A stretch of 64,000 nt of DNA. Source: Polynucleobacter sp. MWH-UH2A. Lineage in GTDB: Bacteria > Pseudomonadota > Gammaproteobacteria > Burkholderiales > Burkholderiaceae. The notes under the pieces are model-generated. The model had not been told where the DNA came from. It was given only the letters and a program-made list of their open reading frames with translations, and did no database searches. How positions within the stretch are numbered: the stretch's first letter is position 1; each line of letters begins with the position of its first letter. The position numbers and the translations under genes are program-made. The stretch spans positions 682,001 to 746,000 of the forward strand of contig NZ_CP061321.1 of the NCBI RefSeq assembly GCF_018687195.1, written 5' to 3'. Below, piece by piece: positions 47,651 to 58,237 of this stretch.

Positions 47651-48769
47651 ATGATTATTGGTGTTCCACAAGAAGTAAAAAACAATGAGTTTCGGGTTGG
47701 GTTAACGCCTGGCAATGTCAGCGGGCTATGTAAACAGGGGCATTCGGTTTTAATTCAACGTGGCGCAGGTGAGCAAATTGGCCTGAGCGATGAGTCATAC
47801 CGGATTGCTGGCGCCACGCTCATCAATAGCGCTGCCGAAGTATTCAAGAAGGCAGAGATGATTGTGAAAGTAAAAGAGCCTCAGCCACAAGAGTGCGCGA
47901 TGTTGCGTGAAGATCAAATTTTATTTACCTATCTTCATCTTGCACCGGATCCGATTCAAACCAAAGCACTGATTCAATCGGGCGCTAGCTGTATCGCCTA
48001 TGAAACTGTGACTGCATTCAATGGTGCTTTGCCACTATTGGCACCTATGAGTGAGGTAGCAGGACGCATGTCGATTCAGGCTGCTGCTGCCCATTTGGAA
48101 AAGACGCATGGAGGCTTGGGTGTTTTAATGGCTGGCGTGCCGGGTGTGTCACCAGCAAAAGTCGTCATTCTGGGTGCGGGGGTAGTGGGGCGTAATGCCT
48201 TGCAAATTGCCGTTGGTATGGGGGCGGATGTTTGCATCTTTGATCGCGATATAGATCGGTTGCGGCAAATCGATCAGTTTTATGGAAATCGGGTTCGCAC
48301 CTTCTACTCGGATAACTTGCTAATTGAGCAGGAAGTGGGCGAGGCTGATGTGGTTATCGGTGCGGTTTTGTTGCCAGGAGGCGCTGCTCCTAAGCTGGTG
48401 AGTCGAGAGATGATTAAAAAGATGAAGTCGGGCGCAGTCGTTGTAGACGTTGCAATTGATCAAGGTGGTTGTTTTGAGACTTCAAAGCCAACGACACATG
48501 CTGACCCCACATTTATAGTGGATGGGGTTTTGCATTACTGTGTTGCGAACATGCCAGGTGCCGTTGCTAGAACATCTACCTTTGCCTTAACCAATGCTAC
48601 TTATCCTTATGTAGAGGCGTTAGCAAATCGCGGTGTTATCAAAGCGTTGTCGATTGATCATCATTTGCGCAATGGCTTAAGCGTTCATAAAGGGATCCTA
48701 ACTTCGAAGCCTGTAGCTCAGGCGCAAGGGTTAGGCTTTGCCTTGGCTGAGGAGTTATTGGCAGCCTAA
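47651..48769 (+). CDS. ald: Alanine dehydrogenase
   Basis: NAD-dependent oxidative deamination of L-alanine to pyruvate and ammonium. 372 residues: MIIGVPQEVKNNEFRVGLTPGNV opening, catalytic Lys in VKVKEPQPQE near 74 and His in FTYLHLAPDP near 96, the NAD fold VVILGAGVVGRNALQIAVGMGADV near 170-193, and YCVANMPGAVARTSTFALTNATYPY near 297-321. It is coupled to the upstream permease, forming an alanine uptake and catabolism pair. Confidence 0.97.
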   Translation: MIIGVPQEVKNNEFRVGLTPGNVSGLCKQGHSVLIQRGAGEQIGLSDESYRIAGATLINSAAEVFKKAEMIVKVKEPQPQECAMLREDQILFTYLHLAPDPIQTKALIQSGASCIAYETVTAFNGALPLLAPMSEVAGRMSIQAAAAHLEKTHGGLGVLMAGVPGVSPAKVVILGAGVVGRNALQIAVGMGADVCIFDRDIDRLRQIDQFYGNRVRTFYSDNLLIEQEVGEADVVIGAVLLPGGAAPKLVSREMIKKMKSGAVVVDVAIDQGGCFETSKPTTHADPTFIVDGVLHYCVANMPGAVARTSTFALTNATYPYVEALANRGVIKALSIDHHLRNGLSVHKGILTSKPVAQAQGLGFALAEELLAA

Positions 48770-48867
48770 AGCATTGATCCATGGGTGAGTGGGTAAGCAA
48801 AATCATCGAATAGTCATCAAAGGCATTTAAACTGACTACATTCTGATGAAATTAACCGACTAAGCTC

Positions 48868-49443
48868 ATGGATCTTTCTGCTGTAACCCTTTCTGCTGGC
48901 GTAGTTGCGCTAGCAGAGATGGGTGATAAAACCCAATTACTTTCATTAATGTTGGCGGCTCGCTATCCCAAGCAAGCTCTAGCCATTATTGCTGGCATCT
49001 TGATTGCAACGATTGCTAATCATGCCTGTGCTGCTCTATTGGGCCATTGGCTCATGACTTTGGTTTCGCCAGATGTCATGCGATGGATTTTGGGCTTAAG
49101 CTTCTTAGGTATCGGTCTTTGGTTATTGGTGCCCGATCATATTGATGATGCGGCTGATTCAAAAGTAGTGGATCGAGCTCTTCAGGTCTTTGTGCTCACC
49201 GTGGTGCTCTTCTTCCTAGCGGAAATGGGTGACAAAACCCAAATCGCCACTATTGCCCTAGGCGCAAAATATGAAGATGTGGTGGCTGTAACGATTGGTA
49301 CTACTCTTGGAATGATGTTGGCTAATGCGCCAGCAGTTTGGCTAGGTCAAAAATTTACCAAGCGGATGCCAATTAAGTGGGTGCATGGCGTTGCTGCACT
49401 CACCTTTATCTCGATTGGGGCAGTGACTTTGCTGTGGAATTAG
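48868..49443 (+). CDS. TMEM165/GDT1 family cation transporter
   Basis: Small membrane protein with two homologous halves, each holding the family E-x-G-D-K-(T/S) motif: LAEMGDKTQLLSLML near residues 14-28 and LAEMGDKTQIATIAL near 118-132. Bacterial relatives export manganese and yeast Gdt1 moves Ca/Mn, so divalent-cation export is the likely role. 191 residues, six predicted helices. There is no yybP-ykoY manganese riboswitch in its 98-base upstream gap. Confidence 0.92.
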   Translation: MDLSAVTLSAGVVALAEMGDKTQLLSLMLAARYPKQALAIIAGILIATIANHACAALLGHWLMTLVSPDVMRWILGLSFLGIGLWLLVPDHIDDAADSKVVDRALQVFVLTVVLFFLAEMGDKTQIATIALGAKYEDVVAVTIGTTLGMMLANAPAVWLGQKFTKRMPIKWVHGVAALTFISIGAVTLLWN

Positions 49444-49490
49444 GAAGCTAGTCTTCTGCATTGGATTGGCCTAGGACTTAAAATAGGCCC

Positions 49491-52100
49491 ATGAAAACTG
49501 ATTTAGCACAGAGCTTTCGTCGGCTCGAATACCGTCCTCCCGTTTACACCTTTGATCAGGTGGAATTAGATATTGCGCTGGATCCTGCGCGCACGATTGT
49601 TAAGAGCAAGATTGAAGTTTTGCCAGGCAAAAGCTTTGAACCAGGCGCGCCATTGGTATTGCTTGGTCAAGAATTAGAGTTTGTGAGCCTACGAATTAAT
49701 GGCGATGCGCATCGACATTTCGAACTCACACCCGAAACCTTAACGATTCACTCCTTACCTCATGATGGCAAGGAGAAATTTACCCTTGAAATCATTTCGA
49801 TTTGTGTGCCGGAGAAAAATACCAGCCTGATGGGTCTGTATGTTTCCAATGGAAATTTCTTTACCCAATGTGAAGCAGAGGGCTTTAGGAAAATTACTTA
49901 TTTCTTGGATCGTCCAGATGTCATGGCGCGTTATCGAGTGACCTTGCAGGCGCCTGAGGCGCAGTACCCCGTATTGTTATCAAACGGTAATTTGCTTAAA
50001 GAAGAAAAATTACCAAACGGATGGCATAGCGCCACATGGGAAGATCCATTTCCAAAGCCATCGTATCTATTTGCTTTGGTAGCCGGGAAGCTCGAATGCA
50101 TCGAAGAAACGATTACTACTAGCAGTGGGGCAAAAAAATTACTGCAAATCTGGGTTGAACCCCATGATTTACAAAAGACCCGTCACGCGATGGATTCTTT
50201 GATTGCATCAATACATTGGGACGAGAGACGTTTTGGTCTTGAGCTAGATCTGGAGCGCTTCATGATCGTTGCCGTTGGTGATTTCAATATGGGCGCAATG
50301 GAAAACAAGGGATTGAATATATTCAATACCAAGTTTGTTTTAGCGCAGCCTGAAACTGCTACGGATGCAGACTTTGCCAATATTGAGAGTGTCGTTGCCC
50401 ATGAGTATTTCCATAACTGGACGGGTAATCGCGTCACTTGCCAAGATTGGTTTCAGCTATCCCTGAAGGAGGGCTTAACGGTATTTCGGGATCAAGAGTT
50501 TTCCGCGGATCAAATGGGTAGCGATTCTGGTAAAGCGGTCAAGCGTATTGAAGATGTCCGTTTGTTGCGCCAATTACAGTTCCCAGAAGATGCGGGTCCC
50601 ATGGCACATCCCATTCGTCCCGATGAGTATCAAGAAATCAATAACTTTTACACGGTGACTGTGTATGAGAAGGGGTCTGAAGTTGTACGGATGTATCAGA
50701 CCTTACTAGGAAGAGATGGCTTCCGTAAAGGGATGGACTTGTATTTTCAGCGTCATGATGGTCAGGCGGTAACGTGCGACGATTTCTTGGCGGCGATGGC
50801 CGATGCAAATGGCAGAGACCTAACACAGTTCAAGAATTGGTATAGCCAGGCAGGTACGCCTCGCGTAAAAGTCCAAGAACAATACGATGCCGCAAAAAAA
50901 CAATATCGCCTTACATTAAGTCAGAGTTGTGCGCCCACTCCTAGTCAAGTAGAGAAGAAGCCATTTCATATTCCGCTGAAAGTACGCCTAATTACTGCTA
51001 GCAATGATCAAGTGGAGCAACTGCTAGAGCTCACGGAGCCAACACAAACATGGACCTTTGATCTGATTGAAGATCGACCAGTTTTATCAATCAATCGAAA
51101 CTTCTCCGCACCAGTCAATATTGATTTTGAGCAATCCGAGGAAGATTTGTTGACGCTACTTTCTAGTGATGACGATTCATTTAATCGATGGGAGGCGGGT
51201 CAAAAGCTAGCCATGCAAATGATTTTGAATAATCGCTTGCCAGATTCAGCACTCGTTGATGCCTATCGTGAAATCTTGTTAGATCCCGCTCTTGATCCAG
51301 CCTTCAAGGATCTCGTAATGACCTTGCCTGCGGAGTCTTATTTATATGAACAGTGTGAAAGCGTTGATCCGCAGAAGATATTTACCGCGCGCCGCGCCTT
51401 CCGTAAAGCACTTGCCAAGCAGTTGCAATTAGAGTGGGCGGCACTCTATCAGCAGAATCAAACTCCAGGACCCTTTAAGTCAGATGCCGTCAATTCTGGT
51501 AAGCGGGCTCTTAAGAATCTGGCCTTAAATATGTTGTTAGAAGCGGATCCAAACATTTGGGCGCCGATGGCACGCAATCAATATCAGATTGCCGACAACA
51601 TGACCGATCGTTATGCTGCGCTCTCTGCTTTGGTTATGCATGGTTCAAAAGGTGCCACTGAGTGTCTAGGAGATTTTTTCAATCGTTTTACCAATGATGC
51701 GCTCGTAATTGATAAGTGGTTTGCATTGCAGTCGAGTCGCCCACCAGTGGAAGGTCTTGAGTCTACGTTGAGCGAGGTAAAGCGCTTGCGCGAACACCCA
51801 GCCTTCAAGTTAAATAACCCTAATCGAGCTCGTAGCGTGATTCATGTGTTTTGCGCTAACAACCCGGCAAGCTTTCATCAGGTAGATGGTAGTGGTTATG
51901 CTTTCTGGGCGGAGAGCGTTTTGGCTCTGGATCCAATCAACCCTCAGGTTGCGGCTCGCCTTGCTAGAGCACTTGATCGCTGGCGTTTATTTGCCCAACC
52001 CTATCAGGACAAAATGAAAGCCGCTCTAGAGAAGGTTGCTGCTTGTCAGACCCTCTCCCCAGATGTGAAAGAGGTCGTTGGCAAGGCCTTGGGCGCTTAA
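49491..52100 (+). CDS. pepN: Aminopeptidase N (M1 family)
   Basis: Zinc exopeptidase of general peptide turnover. 869 residues, as in E. coli PepN (870). Substrate-recognition motif GAMENKG near 268, zinc site VVAHEYFHNWTGN (HEXXH) near 302-314, and the second Glu ligand in LKEGLTVFRDQEF near 325. The C-terminal helical domains characteristic of PepN follow (DRYAALSALV; NNPNRARSVIHVFCANNPASFH). Cytosolic, no signal peptide. It is preceded by the GDT1 gene and followed by fbp after an 82-base gap. Confidence 0.97.
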   Translation: MKTDLAQSFRRLEYRPPVYTFDQVELDIALDPARTIVKSKIEVLPGKSFEPGAPLVLLGQELEFVSLRINGDAHRHFELTPETLTIHSLPHDGKEKFTLEIISICVPEKNTSLMGLYVSNGNFFTQCEAEGFRKITYFLDRPDVMARYRVTLQAPEAQYPVLLSNGNLLKEEKLPNGWHSATWEDPFPKPSYLFALVAGKLECIEETITTSSGAKKLLQIWVEPHDLQKTRHAMDSLIASIHWDERRFGLELDLERFMIVAVGDFNMGAMENKGLNIFNTKFVLAQPETATDADFANIESVVAHEYFHNWTGNRVTCQDWFQLSLKEGLTVFRDQEFSADQMGSDSGKAVKRIEDVRLLRQLQFPEDAGPMAHPIRPDEYQEINNFYTVTVYEKGSEVVRMYQTLLGRDGFRKGMDLYFQRHDGQAVTCDDFLAAMADANGRDLTQFKNWYSQAGTPRVKVQEQYDAAKKQYRLTLSQSCAPTPSQVEKKPFHIPLKVRLITASNDQVEQLLELTEPTQTWTFDLIEDRPVLSINRNFSAPVNIDFEQSEEDLLTLLSSDDDSFNRWEAGQKLAMQMILNNRLPDSALVDAYREILLDPALDPAFKDLVMTLPAESYLYEQCESVDPQKIFTARRAFRKALAKQLQLEWAALYQQNQTPGPFKSDAVNSGKRALKNLALNMLLEADPNIWAPMARNQYQIADNMTDRYAALSALVMHGSKGATECLGDFFNRFTNDALVIDKWFALQSSRPPVEGLESTLSEVKRLREHPAFKLNNPNRARSVIHVFCANNPASFHQVDGSGYAFWAESVLALDPINPQVAARLARALDRWRLFAQPYQDKMKAALEKVAACQTLSPDVKEVVGKALGA

Positions 52101-52182
52101 TTTTGTGGAGTTTTTAGATAACAGGGCAAAATAGAGGCTATTAGCATCTTGCGCCCCAGTAGATATCTTCGGAGAAATCGTT

Positions 52183-53178
52183 TTGTCTTCTACCCATACC
52201 AATTTCAAGCAGTATTTAGCAGCAACTAAGCCAAAAGGGGCTGCAGTGCCAGCTGGCCTCCAGGATTTATTGGCCGCGGTTGTAAATACTTGCTCAACCC
52301 TCAGTCATGAAGTTGCTCAAGGGGCATTAATTGGCTTACTAGGTTCTGCTGGTACTGGGAATGTGCAGGGTGAAGTTCAGCAAAAACTCGACATCATTGC
52401 GAATGATTTATTGATTGAAGGCGTCAAGGGTTGCCAATCATTGGCTGGTTTGGCATCTGAAGAAATGGAATTGCCAGTTCCTGTTCAGGGTACAGGTGAC
52501 TATTTATTGTTATTTGATCCACTCGATGGCTCATCCAATATTGATGTCAATGTCTCCATCGGGACGATTTTCTCGATTCTCAAAAAGCGGGATCCACAAG
52601 CGCCACTGCAAACCTCTGACTTTTTATTATCTGGTCGTCATCAAGTAGCTGCTGGATATGTTGTGTATGGACCCCAAACTACGATGGCCTTAACACTGGG
52701 CGATGGCGTAGTGATGTTTACGCTAAATAAAGTAACAGGTGAGTTCTTACTCATTAAAGATGCTGTGACGATTGCCCATTCAACCAAGGAATTTGCTATC
52801 AATATGTCCAATATGCGTCATTGGGCTGATCCAGTGCGTCGCTACGTTGAAGAGTGCCTTGCTGGAGTTGGTGGCGCACGAGAAAAAGATTTCAATATGC
52901 GTTGGATTGCATCAATGGTGGCAGATGTACATCGTGTACTTTCTCGTGGTGGTGTGTTTATGTACCCATGGGACAAGCGCGAGCCAAATAAACCAGGTAA
53001 ATTGCGCCTGATGTACGAAGCTAACCCAATGAGCTTTCTTGTAGAGCAGGCTGGTGGTGCCTCTACAAATGGTAAGGATTTGATTATGGATTTGCAGCCT
53101 ACTGATCTACATGAACGTGTCTCAGTAATACTTGGGTCTAAGGAAGAGGTTGATCTTTTGCGTCATTACCATGCATGA
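52183..53178 (+). CDS. fbp: Fructose-1,6-bisphosphatase class 1
   Basis: Gluconeogenic phosphatase making fructose 6-phosphate, needed by a cell growing on organic acids. 331 residues. Metal-binding [24 protein letters not shown] near 109-132, SEEMELP near 89, and the substrate site [32 protein letters not shown] near 263-294. Start is a TTG ([11 protein letters not shown]) with CGGAGA upstream. A strong terminator follows. Confidence 0.97.
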   Translation: MSSTHTNFKQYLAATKPKGAAVPAGLQDLLAAVVNTCSTLSHEVAQGALIGLLGSAGTGNVQGEVQQKLDIIANDLLIEGVKGCQSLAGLASEEMELPVPVQGTGDYLLLFDPLDGSSNIDVNVSIGTIFSILKKRDPQAPLQTSDFLLSGRHQVAAGYVVYGPQTTMALTLGDGVVMFTLNKVTGEFLLIKDAVTIAHSTKEFAINMSNMRHWADPVRRYVEECLAGVGGAREKDFNMRWIASMVADVHRVLSRGGVFMYPWDKREPNKPGKLRLMYEANPMSFLVEQAGGASTNGKDLIMDLQPTDLHERVSVILGSKEEVDLLRHYHA

Positions 53179-53211
53179 GTAATATTTTCGGATTAAATTC
53201 CGAGATCAAAT

Positions 53212-53241
53212 AAAAAACCCAATCATCTGATTGGGTTTTTT
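53212..53241. terminator. Bidirectional rho-independent terminator between fbp and cphA
   Basis: AAAAAACCCAATCA (53212-53225) pairs with TGATTGGGTTTTTT (53228-53241), a 14-bp stem with T-runs on both strands. It lies between convergent fbp and cphA, 33 and 29 bases from their stops, and can end both transcripts. Confidence 0.95.
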
Positions 53242-53270
53242 ATTAAGTGAAGCTTGATCAATTTAGTCTG

Positions 53271-55841
53271 CTAGGGTTGAACCTTCTCTTTGAGGTAAGC
53301 CAGCGACTCTTCAACCTGATCAATCAGAATTAGGCAAATATCACCCTCAGAAACTTCATTTAAGGCCGCATCAATAGCCAAAAATTCCCCATGAATTTCT
53401 GTGACTTGTTTTGCTCTAGTTGCATCAACCAGGCCTTCTCGCAAAAGTTTTAACACTTCGCCATCTTCACGGCCGCGTTGACACGCGTCTTGATAGAGGA
53501 TCACATTATCAAATGCGTTACCAAGAATGCGGGTGAGATCGCGGATATCTTCATCGCGCCGATCGCCTGCACCACTAATAACCACATGACTCTTTTTGGG
53601 TTTCATCGCTTCAATTGCGCTGGTTAGGGCACGCATGGCATCGGGATTATGGCCATAGTCAGCAATGACGGTGGCGCCTTTATGTTTGAATTGATTAAAG
53701 CGACCAGGTACGGAGTTTGCTGTGCTTTCAAAGCTATTTAATCCGTGCGCAATTTTTTCTGCATCCAGACCAAGCGCCCATGCAGCGCCAATTGCAGCCA
53801 TCGCATTTTCAACCTGGAAACCAAGAACACCATTTTGTGTCAATGGGATTTCGCTAACAGGGAAGCGATACATTACACGCGAACCCTTTGAGGCAACAAT
53901 ATAAGTGCCGTCAAAGAAAATGACTTTTTTGTTTTTAGCGCGATGTGCGGTAATAACGGGGTGATATTGGTTCTGAGCAAAGAAAATGACACGACCAGAG
54001 CACTTGTCTCCCATCTTGGCAACCATGGGGTCTGCAGCATTAAGTACAGCAGCACCAGTAGGGGCAACGTTTTGCACAATCACGCGTTTGAGAATCGCCA
54101 AATCCTCAACACTGGTAATGTAGTTCAAGCCTAAATGGTCACCTTCACCAATATTGGTCACTACGGCTACTTCACAGCGATCAAAACCTAGACCTTCACG
54201 CAATAAACCGCCACGAGCAGTCTCTAGGACGGCAGCGTCTACGTCAGGGTGCATTAATACATTACGAGCACTCTTTGGGCCGCTGCAATCGCCGGTGTCA
54301 ATCAGGCGATGATTGATATACACGCCATCGGTACCGGTCATGCCAACTCGCAAACCGGTTTCACTTAGGAGATGAGAAATTAAACGAACAGTAGTGGTCT
54401 TGCCGTTAGTACCGGTCACCGCCACTACTGGAATACGGCCATCTTCACCAGGAGGGAACATCATGTTGATGATGTCTTCGCCAACAGGTCGACCTTTTCC
54501 GTAGGAGGGCTTAAGGTGCATGCGCAATCCAGGTGCTGCATTGACTTCAACAATGCCGCCGCCTTGTTGTTCTAATGGCTTGTAGATTGACTCACACAGA
54601 ATATCGACACCAGCAATATCAAGGCCAATCATTTGCGCTGCTGCAACCGCACTCGCAGCAACATCAGGGTGCACATCATCGGTTACATCGGTAGCAGTTC
54701 CGCCAGTACTGAGGTTGGCGTTATTACGCAGCAATACGCGCTCACCAGTTTTGGGAATATATTGTGGCGATAATCCATTACTTGCCAAGTGGGCTAGTGC
54801 AATGTCGTCAAAACGAATCTTGGTAAGGGCGGTAGCATGGCCATCACCACGCAAAGGATTTTGGTTTTCTTTTTCAACTAGCTCAGCAACTGTATGTTTG
54901 CCATCGCCTACCACTTGAGCGGGTTCACGACGAGCGGCTGCTGATAAGCGATTACCCACAACAAGAAGACGGTAGTCTGCGCCTGGAAGGTAACGCTCAA
55001 CAATGGTTTCACGACCAAAAGCTTGCGTCACTTCAAAGCCAGCGCGTACTTCTTCTTCGGCTTGAATATTAGCTACAACCCCTTTGCCCTGATTGCCATC
55101 TTTTGGCTTAAGCACAATAGGACCACCAATTTTTTGGGCTGCACGCCAGGCTTCATCGGCTGTGGTAACTACCTCACCAATAGGAACGGATACGCCTGCA
55201 GCTGCTAATAAGTTCTTGGTTAACTCTTTATCCTGTGCAATGGCTTCTGCAATCGCACTGGTATCGCTGGTTTCTGCAGCTTGAATCCGTTTTTGCTTGC
55301 TGCCCCAACCAAATTGCACCATGCTGCCTTCGGTCATGCGGCGGTAAGGGATATTTCTTTGGACGGCGGCATCCACAATGGAGCCAGTGCTTGGTCCTAA
55401 TCGGACATCTTCATAAAGTGCTTCTAATTCTGATAGGGCAGCTGCCAAGTCAAAAGGAGCGTCATTCAGAGTAGCCTGAATCAGCGCGAAGGCAAAATCA
55501 AATGCCATCCGGCCGACTACTTCTTCAATGTATTCCACAACAACTTGATACACGCCTTCATCAATAGTTTGTACAGTGCGACTAAATGTCACGGGACAAC
55601 CTGCTTGGGCTTGCAAACCCAGAGCGGCATGCTCTAGGGCGTTGGCAAGTGAGAGCGGGTCGGTTAGTCCACCACGACGCATACTACCGAGTTGCGGAAA
55701 GCGTTCGCGAATTTTGGTTTCAAACTGAGGGATAGCATCGATTGAGCGCTCGTTCACATCACAAGTGACAATGGCTTCTAATGCAGTGTGGCGACTCCAT
55801 AAATTTGGGCCGCGCAACATGCGAATGCGGGTGATTTCCAA
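53271..55841 (-). CDS. cphA: Cyanophycin synthetase
   Basis: Makes the storage polymer cyanophycin (poly-Asp backbone with Arg side chains) from Asp, Arg and ATP. The 856 residues have all three parts: N-terminal primer-binding domain (IRMLRGPNLWSRH), ATP-grasp domain (GGPIVLKPKDGNQGKGVV near 240; EVNAAPGLRMHLKPSYGKGRPVG near 435), and a complete Mur-ligase domain with P-loop TGTNGKTTTVRL near 475, followed by VPGRFNQF and the ligase C-terminal VISGAGDRRDEDI. It starts with TTG directly after the stop of cphA', so the two are co-translated. Confidence 0.95.
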   Translation of the reverse strand: MEITRIRMLRGPNLWSRHTALEAIVTCDVNERSIDAIPQFETKIRERFPQLGSMRRGGLTDPLSLANALEHAALGLQAQAGCPVTFSRTVQTIDEGVYQVVVEYIEEVVGRMAFDFAFALIQATLNDAPFDLAAALSELEALYEDVRLGPSTGSIVDAAVQRNIPYRRMTEGSMVQFGWGSKQKRIQAAETSDTSAIAEAIAQDKELTKNLLAAAGVSVPIGEVVTTADEAWRAAQKIGGPIVLKPKDGNQGKGVVANIQAEEEVRAGFEVTQAFGRETIVERYLPGADYRLLVVGNRLSAAARREPAQVVGDGKHTVAELVEKENQNPLRGDGHATALTKIRFDDIALAHLASNGLSPQYIPKTGERVLLRNNANLSTGGTATDVTDDVHPDVAASAVAAAQMIGLDIAGVDILCESIYKPLEQQGGGIVEVNAAPGLRMHLKPSYGKGRPVGEDIINMMFPPGEDGRIPVVAVTGTNGKTTTVRLISHLLSETGLRVGMTGTDGVYINHRLIDTGDCSGPKSARNVLMHPDVDAAVLETARGGLLREGLGFDRCEVAVVTNIGEGDHLGLNYITSVEDLAILKRVIVQNVAPTGAAVLNAADPMVAKMGDKCSGRVIFFAQNQYHPVITAHRAKNKKVIFFDGTYIVASKGSRVMYRFPVSEIPLTQNGVLGFQVENAMAAIGAAWALGLDAEKIAHGLNSFESTANSVPGRFNQFKHKGATVIADYGHNPDAMRALTSAIEAMKPKKSHVVISGAGDRRDEDIRDLTRILGNAFDNVILYQDACQRGREDGEVLKLLREGLVDATRAKQVTEIHGEFLAIDAALNEVSEGDICLILIDQVEESLAYLKEKVQP

Positions 55842-58034
55842 TTAAGCCCCTGTTATTGTTGTTGCGTCTGGCACAAAGGTTTGTGCGCCAGCTTCAATCA
55901 CGTTAAACGGAATATCCAAGGCCCAGGCGGCTGCAATGGCAGCGCCCAGATTCATGGTCTTCCAAGGTGTAGTGGTATTTGATTCAGAATGTCTTGGTAC
56001 TGGAATTGATTTTTGATCCAGCTTGCCAGATTTCAGGGTAATTTGTTGTTTACCTACGAGCACGGCGCGACCACCATTTTGTATATGGGTTTTAACTGCC
56101 TCAGAGTCTGGATTCTCGCTAAAGAAAATCACTTCACCATCACAAAGCTCAGCCATTTGGACGCACATTGCGTCATCTGCATTAAGCACACCAACACCAG
56201 TTGGAAGCACCACATCAATCTGCGTACGCACAATGCTAAAGACTTGGTCTTCATCATAGATTGCGTATTGAGGGAAGTTGGCTTTTGGATCAACATTTAG
56301 AACAACGCCAACTTGGCAGCGATCGTAAGCTAAGCCCTCGATCAACATAGATAGGTGATTGTTTTCAATCACCGCAGCCTCAACTGCTCGGTTCAATAAA
56401 GTACGACGCGCATTTTCCCAATTGGATCCATTGGTATTCGGAATAGCGCGATTGCCAAAGAACAAGCCCTTGCTACAAGATAAGCCGACATAGACGTTGG
56501 TAAGGCGTAAAAAGTGAGCCACCATTTCAGCAACAGGCGTCTTGCCGCTTTGACCGCAAATGCCAACTAAAGGAACCCTGAAGTCAACACTAGGAGGGAA
56601 GAGGTGATTTGCAATCTCTTTTCCAACGGGCTGTGGTTTTCCACTGGCAGGCTTTAAGTGCATTAATAAGCCTGGACCAGCATTGACCTCAACGATCGCT
56701 GCATTTTGTTCTGCTAGTGGACGACTAATGTCTTGTGCTACAAGGTCAACACCGGCAATTTCTAAGCCAACAACACGGGCTGCTAGGGCAACCTGACTAG
56801 CAACATCAGGGTGAACTAAATCAGTGACATCAAATGCCACGTTGCCATTACTTTGAATAAGTACTTTGTGATCTAAAGCGGGTACGCTATCACCAGTGAG
56901 TTTTTGACGAGCTAGCTCTAATTCAACGGCAGAATCAATTCTGACGGGATTTAAAGGATGTTCTTCGGCAGTGCCACGGCGAGGATCGGAATTAATCTGA
57001 ATCTGGATGAGTTCGCGAACGGTATGTTTGCCATCACCGGTTACCCAAACGGTTTCACCTTTTGCGGCGGCAACTACTTTGTTGCCCACAACGAGTAAGC
57101 GGTGCTCGTCACCAACAATATGACGCTCAACTAAAACTTCGCTACCTTCATCAATTGCTACAGCATAGGCTGCTTCAATCTCTTGCTGCGTATATAAATT
57201 GATAAATACGCCACGACCGTGATTGCCGTCGATTGGCTTGACCACTACTGGCAGGCCAATGTCTTGTGCTGCTTCCCATGCATCATCAGGGCTGGTAACG
57301 GTTCTACCTTCAGGGGTTGGAACACCTGCGCTACGCAACAAGCTTTTGGTTAAATCTTTATCGCGAGAAATCGTTTCTGCGATGGCGCTAGTTTGATCTG
57401 TCTCAGCAGTCCAAATGCGCCGTTGTTTTGCACCATAACCCAATTGAACCAAATTACCTTCAGAAAGACGGATCGATGGAATGCCACGCTCTTCAGCGGC
57501 ATTCACAATACATGCGGTACTGGGGCCAAGTAATAAGTCATCGCCAATATCGCGTAACTTTTCAATAATGTCTTCGACTAACGCCAAGCAGTCTTGATTA
57601 TCTTGGGCGAGTGCCAAATAAAGATCGCGGGCGTACTTTAGTGCGGTAAGAGTCACTTCTTCATTAATGGCGCTCACCATAACTTTGTAAACGCCGCGAC
57701 GATCACCATCGCGAGCCTTACCAAATCCACCAGGTATCCCCGCGAGATTTTGTAATTCCAGCGTAAGGTGCTCCATGATGTGAGCTGGCCAAGTGCCTTC
57801 TTCAACCCGTTTAAGAAAGCCGCCAGTTTCACCATAACTGCAACGGTGCTCAACTAGGCTTGGGAGTGCCTTTACTAGGCGGTCATAAAAGCCTGGGATG
57901 AGGTTTGAAGGGTAGTCTTCAAGATCGCCAATATCGATCCACACCTCAATGACGGGGTGGTAGGTCCACATATTGGGACCACGAAGATGCTTGACGCTTA
58001 GGATTTCAATGGATTTATCTAATAACTGGGGCAT
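55842..58034 (-). CDS. cphA': Second cyanophycin synthetase-like protein CphA'
   Basis: Paralogue of CphA, 730 residues. The N-terminal domain (VKHLRGPNMWTYHPVIEVWID) and ATP-grasp domain (LPVVVKPIDGNHGRGVF near 252; EVNAGPGLLMHLKPASGKPQPVG near 447) look intact. The Mur-ligase centre has P-loop GICGQSGKTPVAEMV near 485, with Pro where CphA has Thr after GKT. The protein ends at IEAGAQTFVPDATT, so the Mur ligase C-terminal domain of about 130 residues is missing. Paired cphA/cphA' genes are known in Burkholderiales. It may help prime or extend the polymer or act on Asp-Arg units; the role is uncertain. Confidence 0.9.
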   Translation of the reverse strand: MPQLLDKSIEILSVKHLRGPNMWTYHPVIEVWIDIGDLEDYPSNLIPGFYDRLVKALPSLVEHRCSYGETGGFLKRVEEGTWPAHIMEHLTLELQNLAGIPGGFGKARDGDRRGVYKVMVSAINEEVTLTALKYARDLYLALAQDNQDCLALVEDIIEKLRDIGDDLLLGPSTACIVNAAEERGIPSIRLSEGNLVQLGYGAKQRRIWTAETDQTSAIAETISRDKDLTKSLLRSAGVPTPEGRTVTSPDDAWEAAQDIGLPVVVKPIDGNHGRGVFINLYTQQEIEAAYAVAIDEGSEVLVERHIVGDEHRLLVVGNKVVAAAKGETVWVTGDGKHTVRELIQIQINSDPRRGTAEEHPLNPVRIDSAVELELARQKLTGDSVPALDHKVLIQSNGNVAFDVTDLVHPDVASQVALAARVVGLEIAGVDLVAQDISRPLAEQNAAIVEVNAGPGLLMHLKPASGKPQPVGKEIANHLFPPSVDFRVPLVGICGQSGKTPVAEMVAHFLRLTNVYVGLSCSKGLFFGNRAIPNTNGSNWENARRTLLNRAVEAAVIENNHLSMLIEGLAYDRCQVGVVLNVDPKANFPQYAIYDEDQVFSIVRTQIDVVLPTGVGVLNADDAMCVQMAELCDGEVIFFSENPDSEAVKTHIQNGGRAVLVGKQQITLKSGKLDQKSIPVPRHSESNTTTPWKTMNLGAAIAAAWALDIPFNVIEAGAQTFVPDATTITGA

Positions 58035-58237
58035 TTATGGTGTAGCGAGGGATCCATGCCAAGGTAAGAGGCTTGGGAGGAGCAGGCTGTCTCTGAGTTC
58101 TAGTTTTATTGAAAATCCACAAAAATGGCAAAAATACACAAAAAAGCTGAATACACTAATTTAACGGTTTTCTACCCCCTAAAGTTGACAGAGACAATAA
58201 ATCTAAAAAATTGCGCTCCACTATACTTTTGAGCTTA

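Noticed and set aside
48770-48867. yybP-ykoY manganese riboswitch before the GDT1-type gene
   Set aside because: The gap is under 100 bases and lacks the conserved aptamer loops.
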